From: CAVVAL01 sp963742725
Lineage (GTDB): Bacteria > Actinomycetota > Actinomycetes > Mycobacteriales > Cryptosporangiaceae
DNA length: 64,000 nt
Direction of reading: 5' to 3'
Assembly: GCA_963742725.1 (NCBI GenBank)
Contig: CAVUMX010000003.1
Span: forward strand, 806,001-870,000
Shown: positions 33,900 through 42,313 of the stretch, piece after piece
Numbering within the stretch: position 1 is the first letter of the stretch
Layout: each line of letters opens with the position of its first letter
The notes under the pieces: generated by a model
What the model saw: the letters and a program-made list of their open reading frames with translations, nothing else
What the model was told of the DNA's origin: nothing
Database searches by the model: none
Program-made: the position numbers and the translations under genes

Positions 33900-34696
33900 G
33901 CGGCCAGCGTCCCGAGCCACGCCTGGAAGGTGGACCGGTCCCGGCTGACGGCGTCCCACTCCTGGTAGTAGGCGTTGTCGCGGACCGAGTACCCGTGCGC
34001 GTAGGACGGGTGCGCGCCGCCGGGGACGTGCGCCACGTACCCGACCACCCAGGACGGCAGGACGACCGCGCCCGGCACCGGATCCAGGCGCTCGACGATC
34101 TCCTCGACCGTGACGAGCGTCCGGGCCGCGGCGAGCACGGCCTCCTTCTGGACGCCGGTGATGCCCCACAGTTGCACGTTGCCGGCCCGGTCGGCCCGCT
34201 GCGCGTGGATCACGGCGGCGTCCAGATCGAGCGCGGGTACGGCGGTGAGGATCTCGCCGGTGAACGGGCACGCGATCGGCGCGACGTTGCCGGTCTGGCC
34301 GGGCAGGTCGGTGCCGACGTACCCGCGCAGCACCGCGAACGGCAGCCCGGACGCGGCGGCGACGTACCGGTTCGCCATCCCGGCGTGGCTGTGTTCTTCC
34401 AGTTCGAGGGGGCCGGGCCAGCCGTTCTGGACGGCGTCGCGGAACCGGTGCAGCGAGCCCACGCCAGGGTTGCCGCCCCACGAGAACACGAGCTTGCGGG
34501 CGCAGCCGGCGCCGATGAGCTGGTCGTAGATCAGATCAGGCGTCATGCGGACGAGCGTGAGATCGCGGCGCCCCTGCCGGATCACCTCGTGGCCGGCGGC
34601 GAACGGGATGAGGTGCGTGAAGCCCTCGAACGCGACCGTGTCGCCGTCGCGGACCACCTCGGCCACGGCGTCGGCGAGGGGGAGCAGCTGAGCCAC
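33896..34696 (-). CDS. pcaI: 3-oxoadipate CoA-transferase subunit A
   Basis: 266 residues. LADAVAEVVRDGDTVAFEGFTHLIPFAAGHEVIRQ (N-terminal part at residues 6-25) matches CoA-transferase alpha subunits; GGNPGVGSLHRFRDAV is typical of the aromatic-pathway branch. First gene of the pca operon. The GTG at 34696 is chosen because AGGAGG lies 6 nt upstream; the open frame continues to 34735 through the promoter. Its promoter carries a 17-bp palindromic site. Confidence 0.92.
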   Translation of the reverse strand: MAQLLPLADAVAEVVRDGDTVAFEGFTHLIPFAAGHEVIRQGRRDLTLVRMTPDLIYDQLIGAGCARKLVFSWGGNPGVGSLHRFRDAVQNGWPGPLELEEHSHAGMANRYVAAASGLPFAVLRGYVGTDLPGQTGNVAPIACPFTGEILTAVPALDLDAAVIHAQRADRAGNVQLWGITGVQKEAVLAAARTLVTVEEIVERLDPVPGAVVLPSWVVGYVAHVPGGAHPSYAHGYSVRDNAYYQEWDAVSRDRSTFQAWLGTLAA

Positions 34697-34707
34697 GGTC
34701 CGCCTCC

Positions 34708-34724
34708 TGTTCGCTATACGAACA
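34708..34724 (-). promoter_or_regulatory. Palindromic operator and -10 of the pca operon
   Basis: TGTTCG-CTATA-CGAACA is an inverted repeat with 6-bp arms, 12 bp before the pcaI start. On the minus strand its centre gives a TATAGC -10. The architecture fits an IclR-family site, so PcaR is the expected ligand. Confidence 0.65.
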
Positions 34725-34772
34725 ACCATTCGCACAACGCACGCTACGCGGGGATGAGGCGGCCGGTCAATC

Positions 34773-34886
34773 GCCCACGCCCTGCGGACGCTGCCGCGGT
34801 ACTCGCACGAGCAGGGCCTGGTCGACCGGCAGTTCGAGCCGAAGGACCTGTTCGCACCTGAGACCCTGGAGTCCTACCTCGTGTGA
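34773..34886 (+). pseudogene. C-terminal remnant of an ABC transporter substrate-binding protein
   Basis: The plus-strand frame ending in TGA 34884-34886 reads LRTLPRYSHEQGL then VDRQFEPKDLFAPETLESYLV. This resembles the C-terminal end of SsuA/TauA/NMT1-type binding proteins (QGL...DLFAPETL...). It has no start codon, and an in-frame TGA at 34755 closes it upstream. About 38 codons survive. It is 9 bp before the dienelactone hydrolase gene, so the deleted transporter gene was probably its operon neighbour before the pca operon came to lie beside it. Confidence 0.65.
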
Positions 34887-34895
34887 GGGGGTGTC

Positions 34896-35546
34896 GTGAC
34901 GCGGATCGTGTTGCCGTCCGGGACCGAGGCGGTGCTCACGCGGCCACCCGGAGCCGCCGGTGCCGGGCTGGTGCTGCTGCCGGACATCCTCGGACTCCGT
35001 CCGCTGTTCGACAGCCTGTGTGCGCGGCTCGCCCGCGAGTGGGGCGTGGCCGTGTGCGCCCCCGAGCTGATGCCCGGCACCCAGTCCACCGCCGACCTGT
35101 CCGTCCGGCTCGGCGCCACGCGTCTCGTCTCGGATGCGCGGCGCCTCGCCGACATCGTGGCCGCCGCCGACGCCACCGGCTGCCCGCGCGTCGTCCTGCT
35201 CGGGTTCTGCCAGGGCGGGACGTACGCGTACAAGGCGTCCGGGCTCGCCCGGTTCGAACGGGTCGTCGCGTTCTACGGTCCTGTCCGGCCGGCGCTCGGC
35301 CCCGCCCAGGAGCCGGCGCTCGACCGGATCGACGGCGCGACGGTCCTGGCGCTGGTCGGCGAGCGCGACCGCCTCCTGCCGGCGGCCGACGTGGACGACC
35401 TGGCCGCGACCGGTGTCACCGTCGTGCGGTACCCGGACGCCGACCACGGGTTCGTCCATGACCCGGCACGTCCGGCACACCGGCCGGACGACGCCGCGGA
35501 CGCCTGGCGCCGGTGCGCCGCGTGGCTGGGCATGACCCCCACCTGA
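34896..35546 (+). CDS. Dienelactone hydrolase family protein
   Basis: 216 residues, alpha/beta hydrolase. The nucleophile is Cys in LGFCQGG near residue 110, with Asp in VGERDRLL near 163 and His in DADHGFVHD near 190: the Cys-Asp-His triad of dienelactone hydrolase. The classical enzyme opens dienelactone from chlorocatechol degradation; many homologues act on other esters. GTG start follows GAGGGGG by 4 nt. It is divergent from the aromatic pca operon, which fits an aromatic role, but it also follows a decayed transporter gene. Confidence 0.87.
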   Translation: MTRIVLPSGTEAVLTRPPGAAGAGLVLLPDILGLRPLFDSLCARLAREWGVAVCAPELMPGTQSTADLSVRLGATRLVSDARRLADIVAAADATGCPRVVLLGFCQGGTYAYKASGLARFERVVAFYGPVRPALGPAQEPALDRIDGATVLALVGERDRLLPAADVDDLAATGVTVVRYPDADHGFVHDPARPAHRPDDAADAWRRCAAWLGMTPT

Positions 35547-35578
35547 CCGGCCGGCGCGCCGCCGGCCCGGCGCCGAGC

Positions 35579-36370
35579 TCAGGCGTGGTGTCGTGACGGG
35601 CTACGGCGGCGCCGTGCCCAGAGCAGGTAGCCGAGCTGGCCCGCGACCGCCAGCCCCACCGCGACGGCGATCCACACCCACAACGGCGGCAGCGGACGTT
35701 GCTGGGAGATCGGTGCCGTCGCCACGCTGGACGGCGGCGGCTCCGTGACGAGCGGCGGCTCGTAGGACGGGGAGTACGTCGGCAGCGGCGCCTCGGTCGT
35801 CGGCGGCACCTCGATCGGCGATTCGACCGGCGGCTGTTCGGGCTGCGGAGGCTGGACCGGCTCGACCGGCTCGGGTCGCGGCGCCGGGGGCTGCTGGGGC
35901 GGCGGCGCTTGCCGAGGCGGCGAGAGGACCAGCACCGGCACGCGGTCGTCGCGCTCGGCGCGCCCGTCGCTGTACTGCTGGAGCGTCTTGAACGGCAGCT
36001 GGCGGACGTTGGACGGCAGCCGGTCGATCCGGACCCGGTACAGCGCGTCCTCGCCGACTTCCAGCGGCGGGCCGCCGACGTTGTAGCCCTCCGGGGTCGT
36101 GCTGAGCTGCCATCCGTCCGGTGCGGCGACCAGTTGCACGTCTCCGGAGTCGATGCCGGCCGGCAGCGTGACCCGCAGGAACGCGATGCCGGAAACCTGG
36201 GACCTCGCGTCGGCGAGGAAGGAGACGAGGACGTTGGTGGCGCCGGCGCGGGGCTTGTCCGCGCGGACCTCCACGGCCGCCGCCGCCGGCGACGCGGACG
36301 CGCCCACCACGATCGCCACGGCCGTCACGGTTACTGCCAAACGCCCTGCCAGGCCGCGAAGCTTCACCAC
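35579..36370 (-). CDS. YcnI/DUF1775-like exported protein with C-terminal membrane anchor
   Basis: 263 residues. Signal peptide to about 33 (ASASPAAAA), a beta domain (34-150) with YcnI-like LRVTLPAGI, APDGWQL and FKTLQQYSDG, a Pro-rich linker (150-215), one membrane segment (LWVWIAVAVGLAVAGQLGYLLW) and a basic tail. YcnI proteins bind Cu(II) through the His at the mature N-terminus; here the mature start appears to be AVEVRADKP without that His, so copper binding is doubtful. No copper genes adjoin. The start is GTG 36370 or 36367. Confidence 0.72.
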   Translation of the reverse strand: MVKLRGLAGRLAVTVTAVAIVVGASASPAAAAVEVRADKPRAGATNVLVSFLADARSQVSGIAFLRVTLPAGIDSGDVQLVAAPDGWQLSTTPEGYNVGGPPLEVGEDALYRVRIDRLPSNVRQLPFKTLQQYSDGRAERDDRVPVLVLSPPRQAPPPQQPPAPRPEPVEPVQPPQPEQPPVESPIEVPPTTEAPLPTYSPSYEPPLVTEPPPSSVATAPISQQRPLPPLWVWIAVAVGLAVAGQLGYLLWARRRRSPSRHHA

Positions 36371-36820
36371 AGGCGGGTGCCCCCTGTCTGGTTGGTTGCG
36401 GTCAGACCTCCCTAGTGGCTACGGACAGACCCGCCGGAGGGTTCGTCACAGCTCGCTCGTTGTGATGGCAGGTTCCCGCCATGGGGGCGGTTTGCTGGAC
36501 AAATGCCCGCCAGTGTGGGCCAGACCACATCGCGCCGCCACGCTCCGGAGGCTGTCGCGCGCAGAGAGTAACGCGATCCGTCCACTGTAGAACGCTCGGG
36601 GAAATCCACGTTTCATCGCCGGCTGAAGGGTGGGTTTCCCCGAGCATTCCACTATGGACGCCCAACCACCCGGACGGGGATAGCGGCGGCGGCGCTCGTG
36701 GCGGCGGCCGGTGTGGCGAGTGCCGTCGCCGGGGGACCGGCGCAGGCGCTCTGGTACTACTGCGACTGACCTGCGCGGGCGGGTCCGGCGGGACGGCCGC
36801 CGGACCCGTACGCTCCGCGC
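36371..36820. other. 450-bp region without a confident gene
   Basis: Holds the promoter side of the YcnI-like gene and the leaderless promoter of the YciO gene. One plus-strand stretch (36702-36769) reads like the end of a signal peptide (IAAAALVAAAGVASAVAGG, then PAQALWYYCD and a stop) but has no start codon or ribosome-binding site in frame. It may be the relic of a small secreted-peptide gene. Nothing else was recognised. Confidence 0.5.
36809..36820 (+). promoter_or_regulatory. Leaderless promoter of the YciO/Sua5 gene
   Basis: TACGCT (36809-36814) lies 6 nt before the ATG at 36821; there is no Shine-Dalgarno sequence. Confidence 0.5.
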
Positions 36821-37441
36821 ATGGCGAAGTACTTCGACGTGCACCCGGAGACGCCCCAGCGGCGCTCGATCAGCCAGGCCGTGGAGATCGTCCGGTCGGA
36901 CGGCCTGATCGCGTACCCCACCGACTCCTGCTTCGCCCTCGGGTGCCAGCTCGGCAACAAGGACGGGCTCGACCGCATCCGCGAGATCCGCCGCCTCGAC
37001 GGTGGCCACCACTTCACGCTCGTCTGCGAGGACTTCTCGCAGCTCGGCCAGTTCGTCCACGTCAACAACGCCGTGTTCCGGGCCATCAAGGCGGCGACGC
37101 CGGGCGGATACACGTTCATCCTGCCGGCGACCAAAGAGGTGCCGCGCCGGCTCATGCACCCGAAGAAGAAGACGGTCGGCGTGCGGATCCCCGATCACGT
37201 CGTCGCGCAGGCCCTCGTGGCGGAGCTCGGCGAGCCGCTGCTGTCCACCACCCTGCTCCTGCCCGGCCAGGACGAGCCGATGACCCAGGGCTGGGAGATC
37301 AAGGACCTCCTCGACCACCAGATCGACGCCGTCATCGACTCCGGCGACTGCGGCACCGAGCCGACCACGGTCATCGACTTCTCCGAGGGCGAGCCCGAGA
37401 TCATCCGCCGCGGCGCCGGCGACCCCTCCCGCTTCGAGTAG
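36821..37441 (+). CDS. Sua5/YciO/YrdC family protein
   Basis: 206 residues. YrdC-fold sequence: AVEIVRSDGLIAYPTDSCFALGCQL (nucleotide-binding start at about 20-44), IREIRRLDGGHHFTLVCEDFSQ, PGGYTFILPATKEVPRRL and KKKTVGVRIPDH. This matches the YciO branch rather than the housekeeping TsaC/Sua5 that makes threonylcarbamoyl-AMP for tRNA t6A, so a related but unproven nucleotide-binding activity is expected. It converges on metG with a 10-bp gap. Confidence 0.87.
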   Translation: MAKYFDVHPETPQRRSISQAVEIVRSDGLIAYPTDSCFALGCQLGNKDGLDRIREIRRLDGGHHFTLVCEDFSQLGQFVHVNNAVFRAIKAATPGGYTFILPATKEVPRRLMHPKKKTVGVRIPDHVVAQALVAELGEPLLSTTLLLPGQDEPMTQGWEIKDLLDHQIDAVIDSGDCGTEPTTVIDFSEGEPEIIRRGAGDPSRFE

Positions 37442-37451
37442 CGCGCCACGA

Positions 37452-38978
37452 TCAGCCCAGGCGGGGGAACAGCGGCGGCGACTTCACGACCGTCGCGCCC
37501 GCCACACCATCCAGCCAGGCGCCGGCGGCCGGCACCCGGTCCGCGGACAGGGAACGCAGGATCGCGGCGCTCGCGTCCGGCAGGAACGGCCCCAGGAGCC
37601 GCCCGAGCTGCCGGACCGCGCCCACCAGGTACGCCAGCGTCGTGTCGAGCGCCACGGACTCGCCGTCCCGGGCGAGATGCCACGGCGCCCGCTCGTCCAC
37701 GTAGGCGTTGGTGCGGCGCACCAGGTCCCAGATCCGGGCCAGCGCTTCCCGGTGGTCGTACCCGTCCATGGCAGCGGCGGACGACGAGTCAGCCGCCGCG
37801 ACGGCATCCGCCAACGACGCCTCCGCCGGGCCCGGTAGGCCGGGCGCCGGCACGACCCCGCCCCGGTACCGCGCGATCATGCTCGTCGCCCGGCTGAGCA
37901 GGTTGCCGAGCCCGTTCGCCAGGTCGGCGTTGTACCGGGCGACCAGGCGCTCCTCGGTGAAGTCGCCGTCCAGGAACGGGGAGAACTCGGCGAGCAGGAA
38001 GTAGCGGACGGCGTCGGCGCCGAACCGTTCGATCAGCTCGGCGGGGTCGACGGCGTTGCCGAGCGACTTGCTGAGCTTCGCCCCGCCGACCGTGATGTAC
38101 CCGTGGACGACGATCTCGGTGGGCAAGGGCAGCCCGGCGGCGAGCAGCATCGCGGGCCAGTACACGGCGTGGAACCGGATGACGCCCTTGCCGACCACAT
38201 GCACGCGCCGGTCGGCGCCCGCCCAATAGCGCTGGAAGTCGGAGGCCCCGCGCGTCCAGCCGAGCGCGTTGACGTAGTTCGTCAGGGCGTCGATCCAGAC
38301 GTACATGACCTGGCTGGGATCGTCCGGGACGGGAATGCCCCAGCCCCGCGCCCGCCCGGTCGACCGGGACACGCTGATGTCCTCCAGCCCGGCCCGGACG
38401 AACGACAGCACCTCGTTCGCCCGGCTCGCCGGAACCACCGTCAGCGCGCCGGACTCCAGCGCGGCGAGCAGCTGATCCTGGTACCGGGACAGCCGGAAGA
38501 AGTAGTTGTGCTCGGCGACCGGCTCCGGCGCGACGAGATGGTCGGGACATACCCCGTCCACCAGTTCGGACGGACCGTAGAACTGCTCGCACCCGACGCA
38601 GTACAGGCCCTCGTAGTCCTTGAGGTACAGGTCGTCGTTGGCCGCGATCCGCCGCCAGATCCCGGCCGCGCCGTCGAGGTGGTCGGCGTCGACGCTCGTG
38701 CGGATGAAGCGGGTGAGCTTGAGGTTCAGCGCCGCGGCCAGGTCGGTGAACGCCGTGACGTTGCCCTCGACCAGCTCCCGGACGTCGACGCCCTCCCGCT
38801 CGGCGGCGAGCACGTTCTTGAGGCTGTTCTCGTCCGATCCACTCAGGACGAAAACGTCCTGGCCGCGCGCCGCCATGTCCCGTGCGTACGCGTCAACCTG
38901 GACGAACTCGAACGCGTGCCCCAGGTGCGGGCGCGCGTTCACGTACGGGATCGTGGTCGAGACGAAGGCCGACGGCAT
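37452..38978 (-). CDS. metG: Methionyl-tRNA synthetase
   Basis: 508 residues, class I synthetase. HIGH-type motif PHLGHAFEF at about 17-25, the zinc-knuckle region CVGCEQFYG...CPDH near 125-150 (one knuckle; the last ligand position is His rather than Cys), WIDALTNYV near 230 and the KMSKS loop KLSKSLGN near 300. No C-terminal EMAP-II tRNA-binding domain. It charges tRNA-Met. Lying 42 bp downstream of the LacI gene, it might be read through from that promoter. Whether it is the only MetRS or a second copy cannot be told from this window. Confidence 0.92.
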   Translation of the reverse strand: MPSAFVSTTIPYVNARPHLGHAFEFVQVDAYARDMAARGQDVFVLSGSDENSLKNVLAAEREGVDVRELVEGNVTAFTDLAAALNLKLTRFIRTSVDADHLDGAAGIWRRIAANDDLYLKDYEGLYCVGCEQFYGPSELVDGVCPDHLVAPEPVAEHNYFFRLSRYQDQLLAALESGALTVVPASRANEVLSFVRAGLEDISVSRSTGRARGWGIPVPDDPSQVMYVWIDALTNYVNALGWTRGASDFQRYWAGADRRVHVVGKGVIRFHAVYWPAMLLAAGLPLPTEIVVHGYITVGGAKLSKSLGNAVDPAELIERFGADAVRYFLLAEFSPFLDGDFTEERLVARYNADLANGLGNLLSRATSMIARYRGGVVPAPGLPGPAEASLADAVAAADSSSAAAMDGYDHREALARIWDLVRRTNAYVDERAPWHLARDGESVALDTTLAYLVGAVRQLGRLLGPFLPDASAAILRSLSADRVPAAGAWLDGVAGATVVKSPPLFPRLG

Positions 38979-39020
38979 GAAGTCAGTGTGGGCGGCCGCC
39001 GTCGAGTGCCCAACCGGGTT

Positions 39021-40049
39021 TCAGCGCACGGGGCCGGTCGAGTCCCGGACGATCAGGGCGTGGCCGGTGGACTTCCGCCGAGGCCGCGACGACCGGGGCT
39101 TCAGCGCCATCGACAGCGCGAGCTGCCCCATCTCACCCATCGGCAGCCGGACGGTCGTCAGGCTCGGGGCGAGGTCGGCGGCCACCGACACGTCGTCGAA
39201 GCCGGCGACGGACACCTGGTCGGGGACGGCGATGCGGCGCGCCCGCAGCGTGTGCAGCACGCCGATCGCCATGGCGTCGTTGAGCGCGAGGATGGCGGTC
39301 GTGTCCGGGTGCTCGTCGAGGATCCGTTCGGCCGCGACGCGCCCGCCGTCCCGCGTGAAGTCGGTCTGGACGACCGGCAGGCCGGCCAGCGCCAGCCCCT
39401 CGGCCTTGAGCGCGGCGGCCACCCCGGCCAGCCGGTCGACCACGGTCGTGAGCCGCTCGGTGCCCGCGGCGACGGCGATCCGGCGGTGGCCGAGCGACAG
39501 GACGTGCTCGGTGATGACCTGGCCACCGGCCTCGTTGTCCGGCAGGACGGCGTCCGCGCTGAGGAAGTGCCGGCCGATCACGGCGACCCGGCCGCCGGAC
39601 TCCTGGAACGCCGTCAGCTCGGCCTTCGTGTCGGCCTGGAGCCGCGGGTCGATGTAGCCGGAGCCGGCGACGATGATCACGCCGACGCGCTGGGCGATGA
39701 GGTGGCGGATCTGCTTCAGCTCGCGTTGCGGGTCCCGGCCGGAATGGGTGATCTGGACCATCAGGTCCTGCTCGCCCGCGACCTGGAGGACGCCGCCCGC
39801 GATCTCGGAGAAGTACGGGTCGTCGATCTGGTGGACGATCAGCCCGACGCTGGAGGTGGACCCGCCCGCGAGCGTGCGCGCGTGCAGGTTCGCGACGTAG
39901 CCGAGGTCACGGGCGATCTCCCGGACGTGGTTGGCCACCTGCTCGCTGACGCCCTCCCGGCCCGCCAGCGCGCGGGACGCGGTCGCCAGCGAGACGCCGG
40001 CACGTTCGGCCACGTCGATGAGGCGCAGAGCGGAACGTGGCCTGGGCAC
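39021..40049 (-). CDS. LacI family transcriptional regulator of the 40-51 kb sugar locus
   Basis: 342 residues. N-terminal HTH and hinge: RLIDVAERAGVSLATASRAL (9-28) and the hinge region before NLHARTLAGGSTSSVGLIV, then a periplasmic-binding-like effector domain (DDPYFSEIAGGV, ILALNDAMAIGVL, VSVAGFDD). GTG start after GGAGG. It is divergent from the transporter operon, and an AAGCGCTT-type double operator lies between them; the same core sits three times before the facing PQQ-dehydrogenase operon. It is therefore the expected repressor of both and of itself; the inducer is unknown. Confidence 0.92.
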   Translation of the reverse strand: MPRPRSALRLIDVAERAGVSLATASRALAGREGVSEQVANHVREIARDLGYVANLHARTLAGGSTSSVGLIVHQIDDPYFSEIAGGVLQVAGEQDLMVQITHSGRDPQRELKQIRHLIAQRVGVIIVAGSGYIDPRLQADTKAELTAFQESGGRVAVIGRHFLSADAVLPDNEAGGQVITEHVLSLGHRRIAVAAGTERLTTVVDRLAGVAAALKAEGLALAGLPVVQTDFTRDGGRVAAERILDEHPDTTAILALNDAMAIGVLHTLRARRIAVPDQVSVAGFDDVSVAADLAPSLTTVRLPMGEMGQLALSMALKPRSSRPRRKSTGHALIVRDSTGPVR

Positions 40050-40094
40050 CGTCGGGACCTCCGAGACTTTTTCGCATCAATTGGTCCCCGGCGC

Positions 40095-40124
40095 TTGCCA
40101 GGGACGCTGGTCGGAGAATATCTT
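40095..40124 (+). promoter_or_regulatory. Promoter of the HAAT transporter operon
   Basis: TTGCCA (40095-40100), an 18-nt spacer and TATCTT (40119-40124). The transcription start would fall inside the operator that follows. Confidence 0.6.
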
Positions 40125-40154
40125 ACGCAAGCGCTTTACGAAAGCGCTTGCGTA
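40124..40154 (+). promoter_or_regulatory. LacI operator pair (large inverted repeat)
   Basis: Arms TACGCAAGCGCTTT (40124-40137) and AAAGCGCTTGCGTA (40141-40154) are exact inverted copies around ACG. Each arm contains its own AAGCGCTT palindrome; the two centres are 13 bp apart. Confidence 0.85.
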
Positions 40155-40178
40155 GCTGCGGACAAGGAGTGTCCAGTG

Positions 40179-41432
40179 ATGAACGCAACGAGGTCAGCCC
40201 GCTCAGCGGGGCGGGCGGTCACGGCCCGGCGGTGCGTACGGGTCACCGCGGGTGCCGTCGCGCTCGTGCTCGCGCTCGGCGCCTGCGGTTCCGACAGTGA
40301 CTCCGGCGACGGTGACGACCCGATCGTGATCGGCATCTCGCTGCCGCTCACCGGCGACTTCTCCGAGCCGGGCAAGGGCGTGCAGCGCGGGTACGAGGCG
40401 TGGGCGAAGACCGTCAACGACTCGGGCGGCCTGCTCGGGCGGCAGGTGGAACTGAAGATCCTCGACGACCAGTCCAACGCGGACCGGGTCGTCTCCGACT
40501 ACGAGCAGCTGATCAGCAAGGACAGCGTGGATCTCGTGTTCGGGCCGTTCTCGACGCGGCTCGTCGTCCCGTCGGCGCGCGTCGCCGAGGAGTACGGCAT
40601 GTTGTTCGTCGAACCGGCGGGGGCGGCGAAGCAGGTCTTCGAGCAGGGCTTCAAGAACCTGTTCTACGCGGCGCCGGCCGTGGCGGGCGACCACTACAAC
40701 CACCTCGCCGAGCACATCATCGGGCTGCCGGCGGACCAGCGCCCGAAGACGGCGGCGTACGCGGCGATGGACGACCCGTTCGCCCAGGGCACCGCGTACG
40801 GACTGAAGGAGAAGCTGGAGAAGGCAGGCGTCAAGACCGTCGCGGACGAGGTCTACCCACCGAACACGACCGACTTCGGCACGATCGCCGCGAAGGTCGC
40901 CGCGTCCAAGGCCGACATCGTCGTGGGCGGCTCGCAGTACCAGGACGGCGTGAACCTGATCATCGCGCTGCAGCAGCTCAAGTTCCAGCCGAAGCTGGCC
41001 GCGTTCTCCACGGCGCCGACCAACCCGGAGTTCGCCAAGGCCATCGGCAACAAGACCGAGGGCGTGCTGTCGCCGACCGGGTACACGCAGCAGGCGAAGT
41101 ATGAGAGCAACGTCGAGTTCGTCGAGAAGTACACGAAGCAGTTCGGCAAGGCGCCCGAGGAGGACGAGGCCAACGGCTACACGACCGGTCAGGTCGTGGC
41201 GGCGGCGATCAAGGCCGTGAAGTGCGCCGAGCAGGGCGACTGCCAGAAGAAGCTGGTGAAGTGGCTCCACGAGAACGAGGTGGAGACCGTCGTCGGCCCG
41301 CTGAAGTGGGACGAGGCAGGCCGGCCGCAGGGCGCGCACATGATCCAGCAGTGGGTCGGGGGCGAGATCAAGATCGTCCTGCCCGCCGACGTCAAGGAAG
41401 CCGACATCGTCTACCCGAAGCCGGCCTGGTGA
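40179..41432 (+). CDS. HAAT-family ABC transporter substrate-binding lipoprotein
   Basis: 417 residues. Signal peptide with lipobox LALGAC (Cys about 35). Mature part is a type-I periplasmic-binding fold (Peripla_BP_6): IVIGISLPLTGDFSEPGKGV, EYGMLFVEPAGAAKQVF, DPFAQGTAYGLKEKLEKAGVK and ANGYTTGQVVAAAIKAVKC. This is the LivJ/amide-urea type, which normally binds branched-chain amino acids, amides or aromatic acids; here the neighbours are sugar enzymes, so the ligand may be a sugar acid or derivative. ATG 40179 (or GTG 40176) follows AAGGAG. First gene of an eight-gene operon. Confidence 0.9.
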   Translation: MNATRSARSAGRAVTARRCVRVTAGAVALVLALGACGSDSDSGDGDDPIVIGISLPLTGDFSEPGKGVQRGYEAWAKTVNDSGGLLGRQVELKILDDQSNADRVVSDYEQLISKDSVDLVFGPFSTRLVVPSARVAEEYGMLFVEPAGAAKQVFEQGFKNLFYAAPAVAGDHYNHLAEHIIGLPADQRPKTAAYAAMDDPFAQGTAYGLKEKLEKAGVKTVADEVYPPNTTDFGTIAAKVAASKADIVVGGSQYQDGVNLIIALQQLKFQPKLAAFSTAPTNPEFAKAIGNKTEGVLSPTGYTQQAKYESNVEFVEKYTKQFGKAPEEDEANGYTTGQVVAAAIKAVKCAEQGDCQKKLVKWLHENEVETVVGPLKWDEAGRPQGAHMIQQWVGGEIKIVLPADVKEADIVYPKPAW

Positions 41433-42313
41433 ACACGGCTCTCGCCTTCCAGAGCCTCGTTCTGGGCGTGCTGCTGGGAGGGCTCTACGCCCTCCTGGCG
41501 GCAGGCCTGACCCTGTACTTCGGGATCATGCGCGTGGTGATGATCGCCCACTCGGCGTTCCTGATCCTCGCGGCGTATCTCGCCTGGTACTTCCACGACA
41601 GCACCGGCATCGACCCGCTGCTGTCGCTGATCGGCACCGTCCCGCTGTTCTTCGTCGCGGGCGTGGCGATGCAGCGGCTGCTGCTGGCCCGGCTGCGGCC
41701 GGTGACGCTGACGATGATGTCGGTGCTGCTCACGTTCTCGATCGCGCTGCTCATCGAGGGGCTCCTCGGGTACGTGTTCACCGGGACGCAGCGCCGCATC
41801 CAACTCGGCTACAGCGGGTCCAGCCTCGACTTCTTCGGCGCCCGGATCGCCGTCGTGAAGCTGATCGCGTTCGGCCTGGCCGCCGCCGCGATGCTCGCCC
41901 TGTACCTGCTGATGACGCGGAGCCGGTTCGGCAAGGCGCTGCGCGCCACCATCCAGCACCGCGAGGCGGCCCAGCTCGTCGGCATCGACACCGACCGGAT
42001 CGCCGGCTACGGGTTCGGCCTCGGCCTGGCGACCGCCGCGATCGGCGGCACCGCGCTCGCGCTGGACACGACGATCTACCCGTCGCTGCACTGGCACTGG
42101 ATCGGCCCGCTGATGGCGATCATCGTGGTCGGCGGCCTGGGCAGCGTGCCGGGGGCGGCGATGGCCGCGATGGCGCTCGGCATCGCGCAGAGCATGCTCC
42201 AGATCCCGTTCGGCACCACGTGGGCGCAGACCGTCTTCTACCTCGCGCTGTTCGCGACGCTGGCGATCCGTCCGCAGGGATTCTTCGGGGGTCGCCTTGC
42301 GCAACGTTTCTAG
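41429..42313 (+). CDS. HAAT ABC transporter permease, LivH type
   Basis: 294 residues, about eight membrane segments. Family landmarks: GVLLGGLYALLAAGLTLYFGIMRVVMIAHSAF (first part at 12-31), RATIQHREAAQLVGID (cytoplasmic EAA-like loop near 180) and GGLGSVPGAAMAAMALG near 235. It forms half of the membrane channel with the LivM-type protein. The GTG overlaps the binding-protein stop (GTGA). Confidence 0.92.
   Translation: MNTALAFQSLVLGVLLGGLYALLAAGLTLYFGIMRVVMIAHSAFLILAAYLAWYFHDSTGIDPLLSLIGTVPLFFVAGVAMQRLLLARLRPVTLTMMSVLLTFSIALLIEGLLGYVFTGTQRRIQLGYSGSSLDFFGARIAVVKLIAFGLAAAAMLALYLLMTRSRFGKALRATIQHREAAQLVGIDTDRIAGYGFGLGLATAAIGGTALALDTTIYPSLHWHWIGPLMAIIVVGGLGSVPGAAMAAMALGIAQSMLQIPFGTTWAQTVFYLALFATLAIRPQGFFGGRLAQRF

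Noticed and set aside
33135..34481. A 448-residue frame suggesting a PcaI-PcaJ fusion
   Set aside because: The N-terminal part reads pcaI in the wrong frame; the true genes overlap by 4 bp.
36702..36769. Signal-peptide-like sequence ending ALWYYCD before a stop
   Set aside because: No in-frame start codon or ribosome-binding site was found; kept only as a possible relic in the intergenic entry.
40091..40099. A further GGCGCTTGCC operator upstream of the transporter promoter
   Set aside because: Only a half-match to the AAGCGCTT palindrome and partly the -35 box itself.
38103..40178. The long upstream extension of the binding-protein frame (1109 residues)
   Set aside because: It crosses metG, lacI and the operator region; the AAGGAG site and lipoprotein signal fix the start at 40176/40179.
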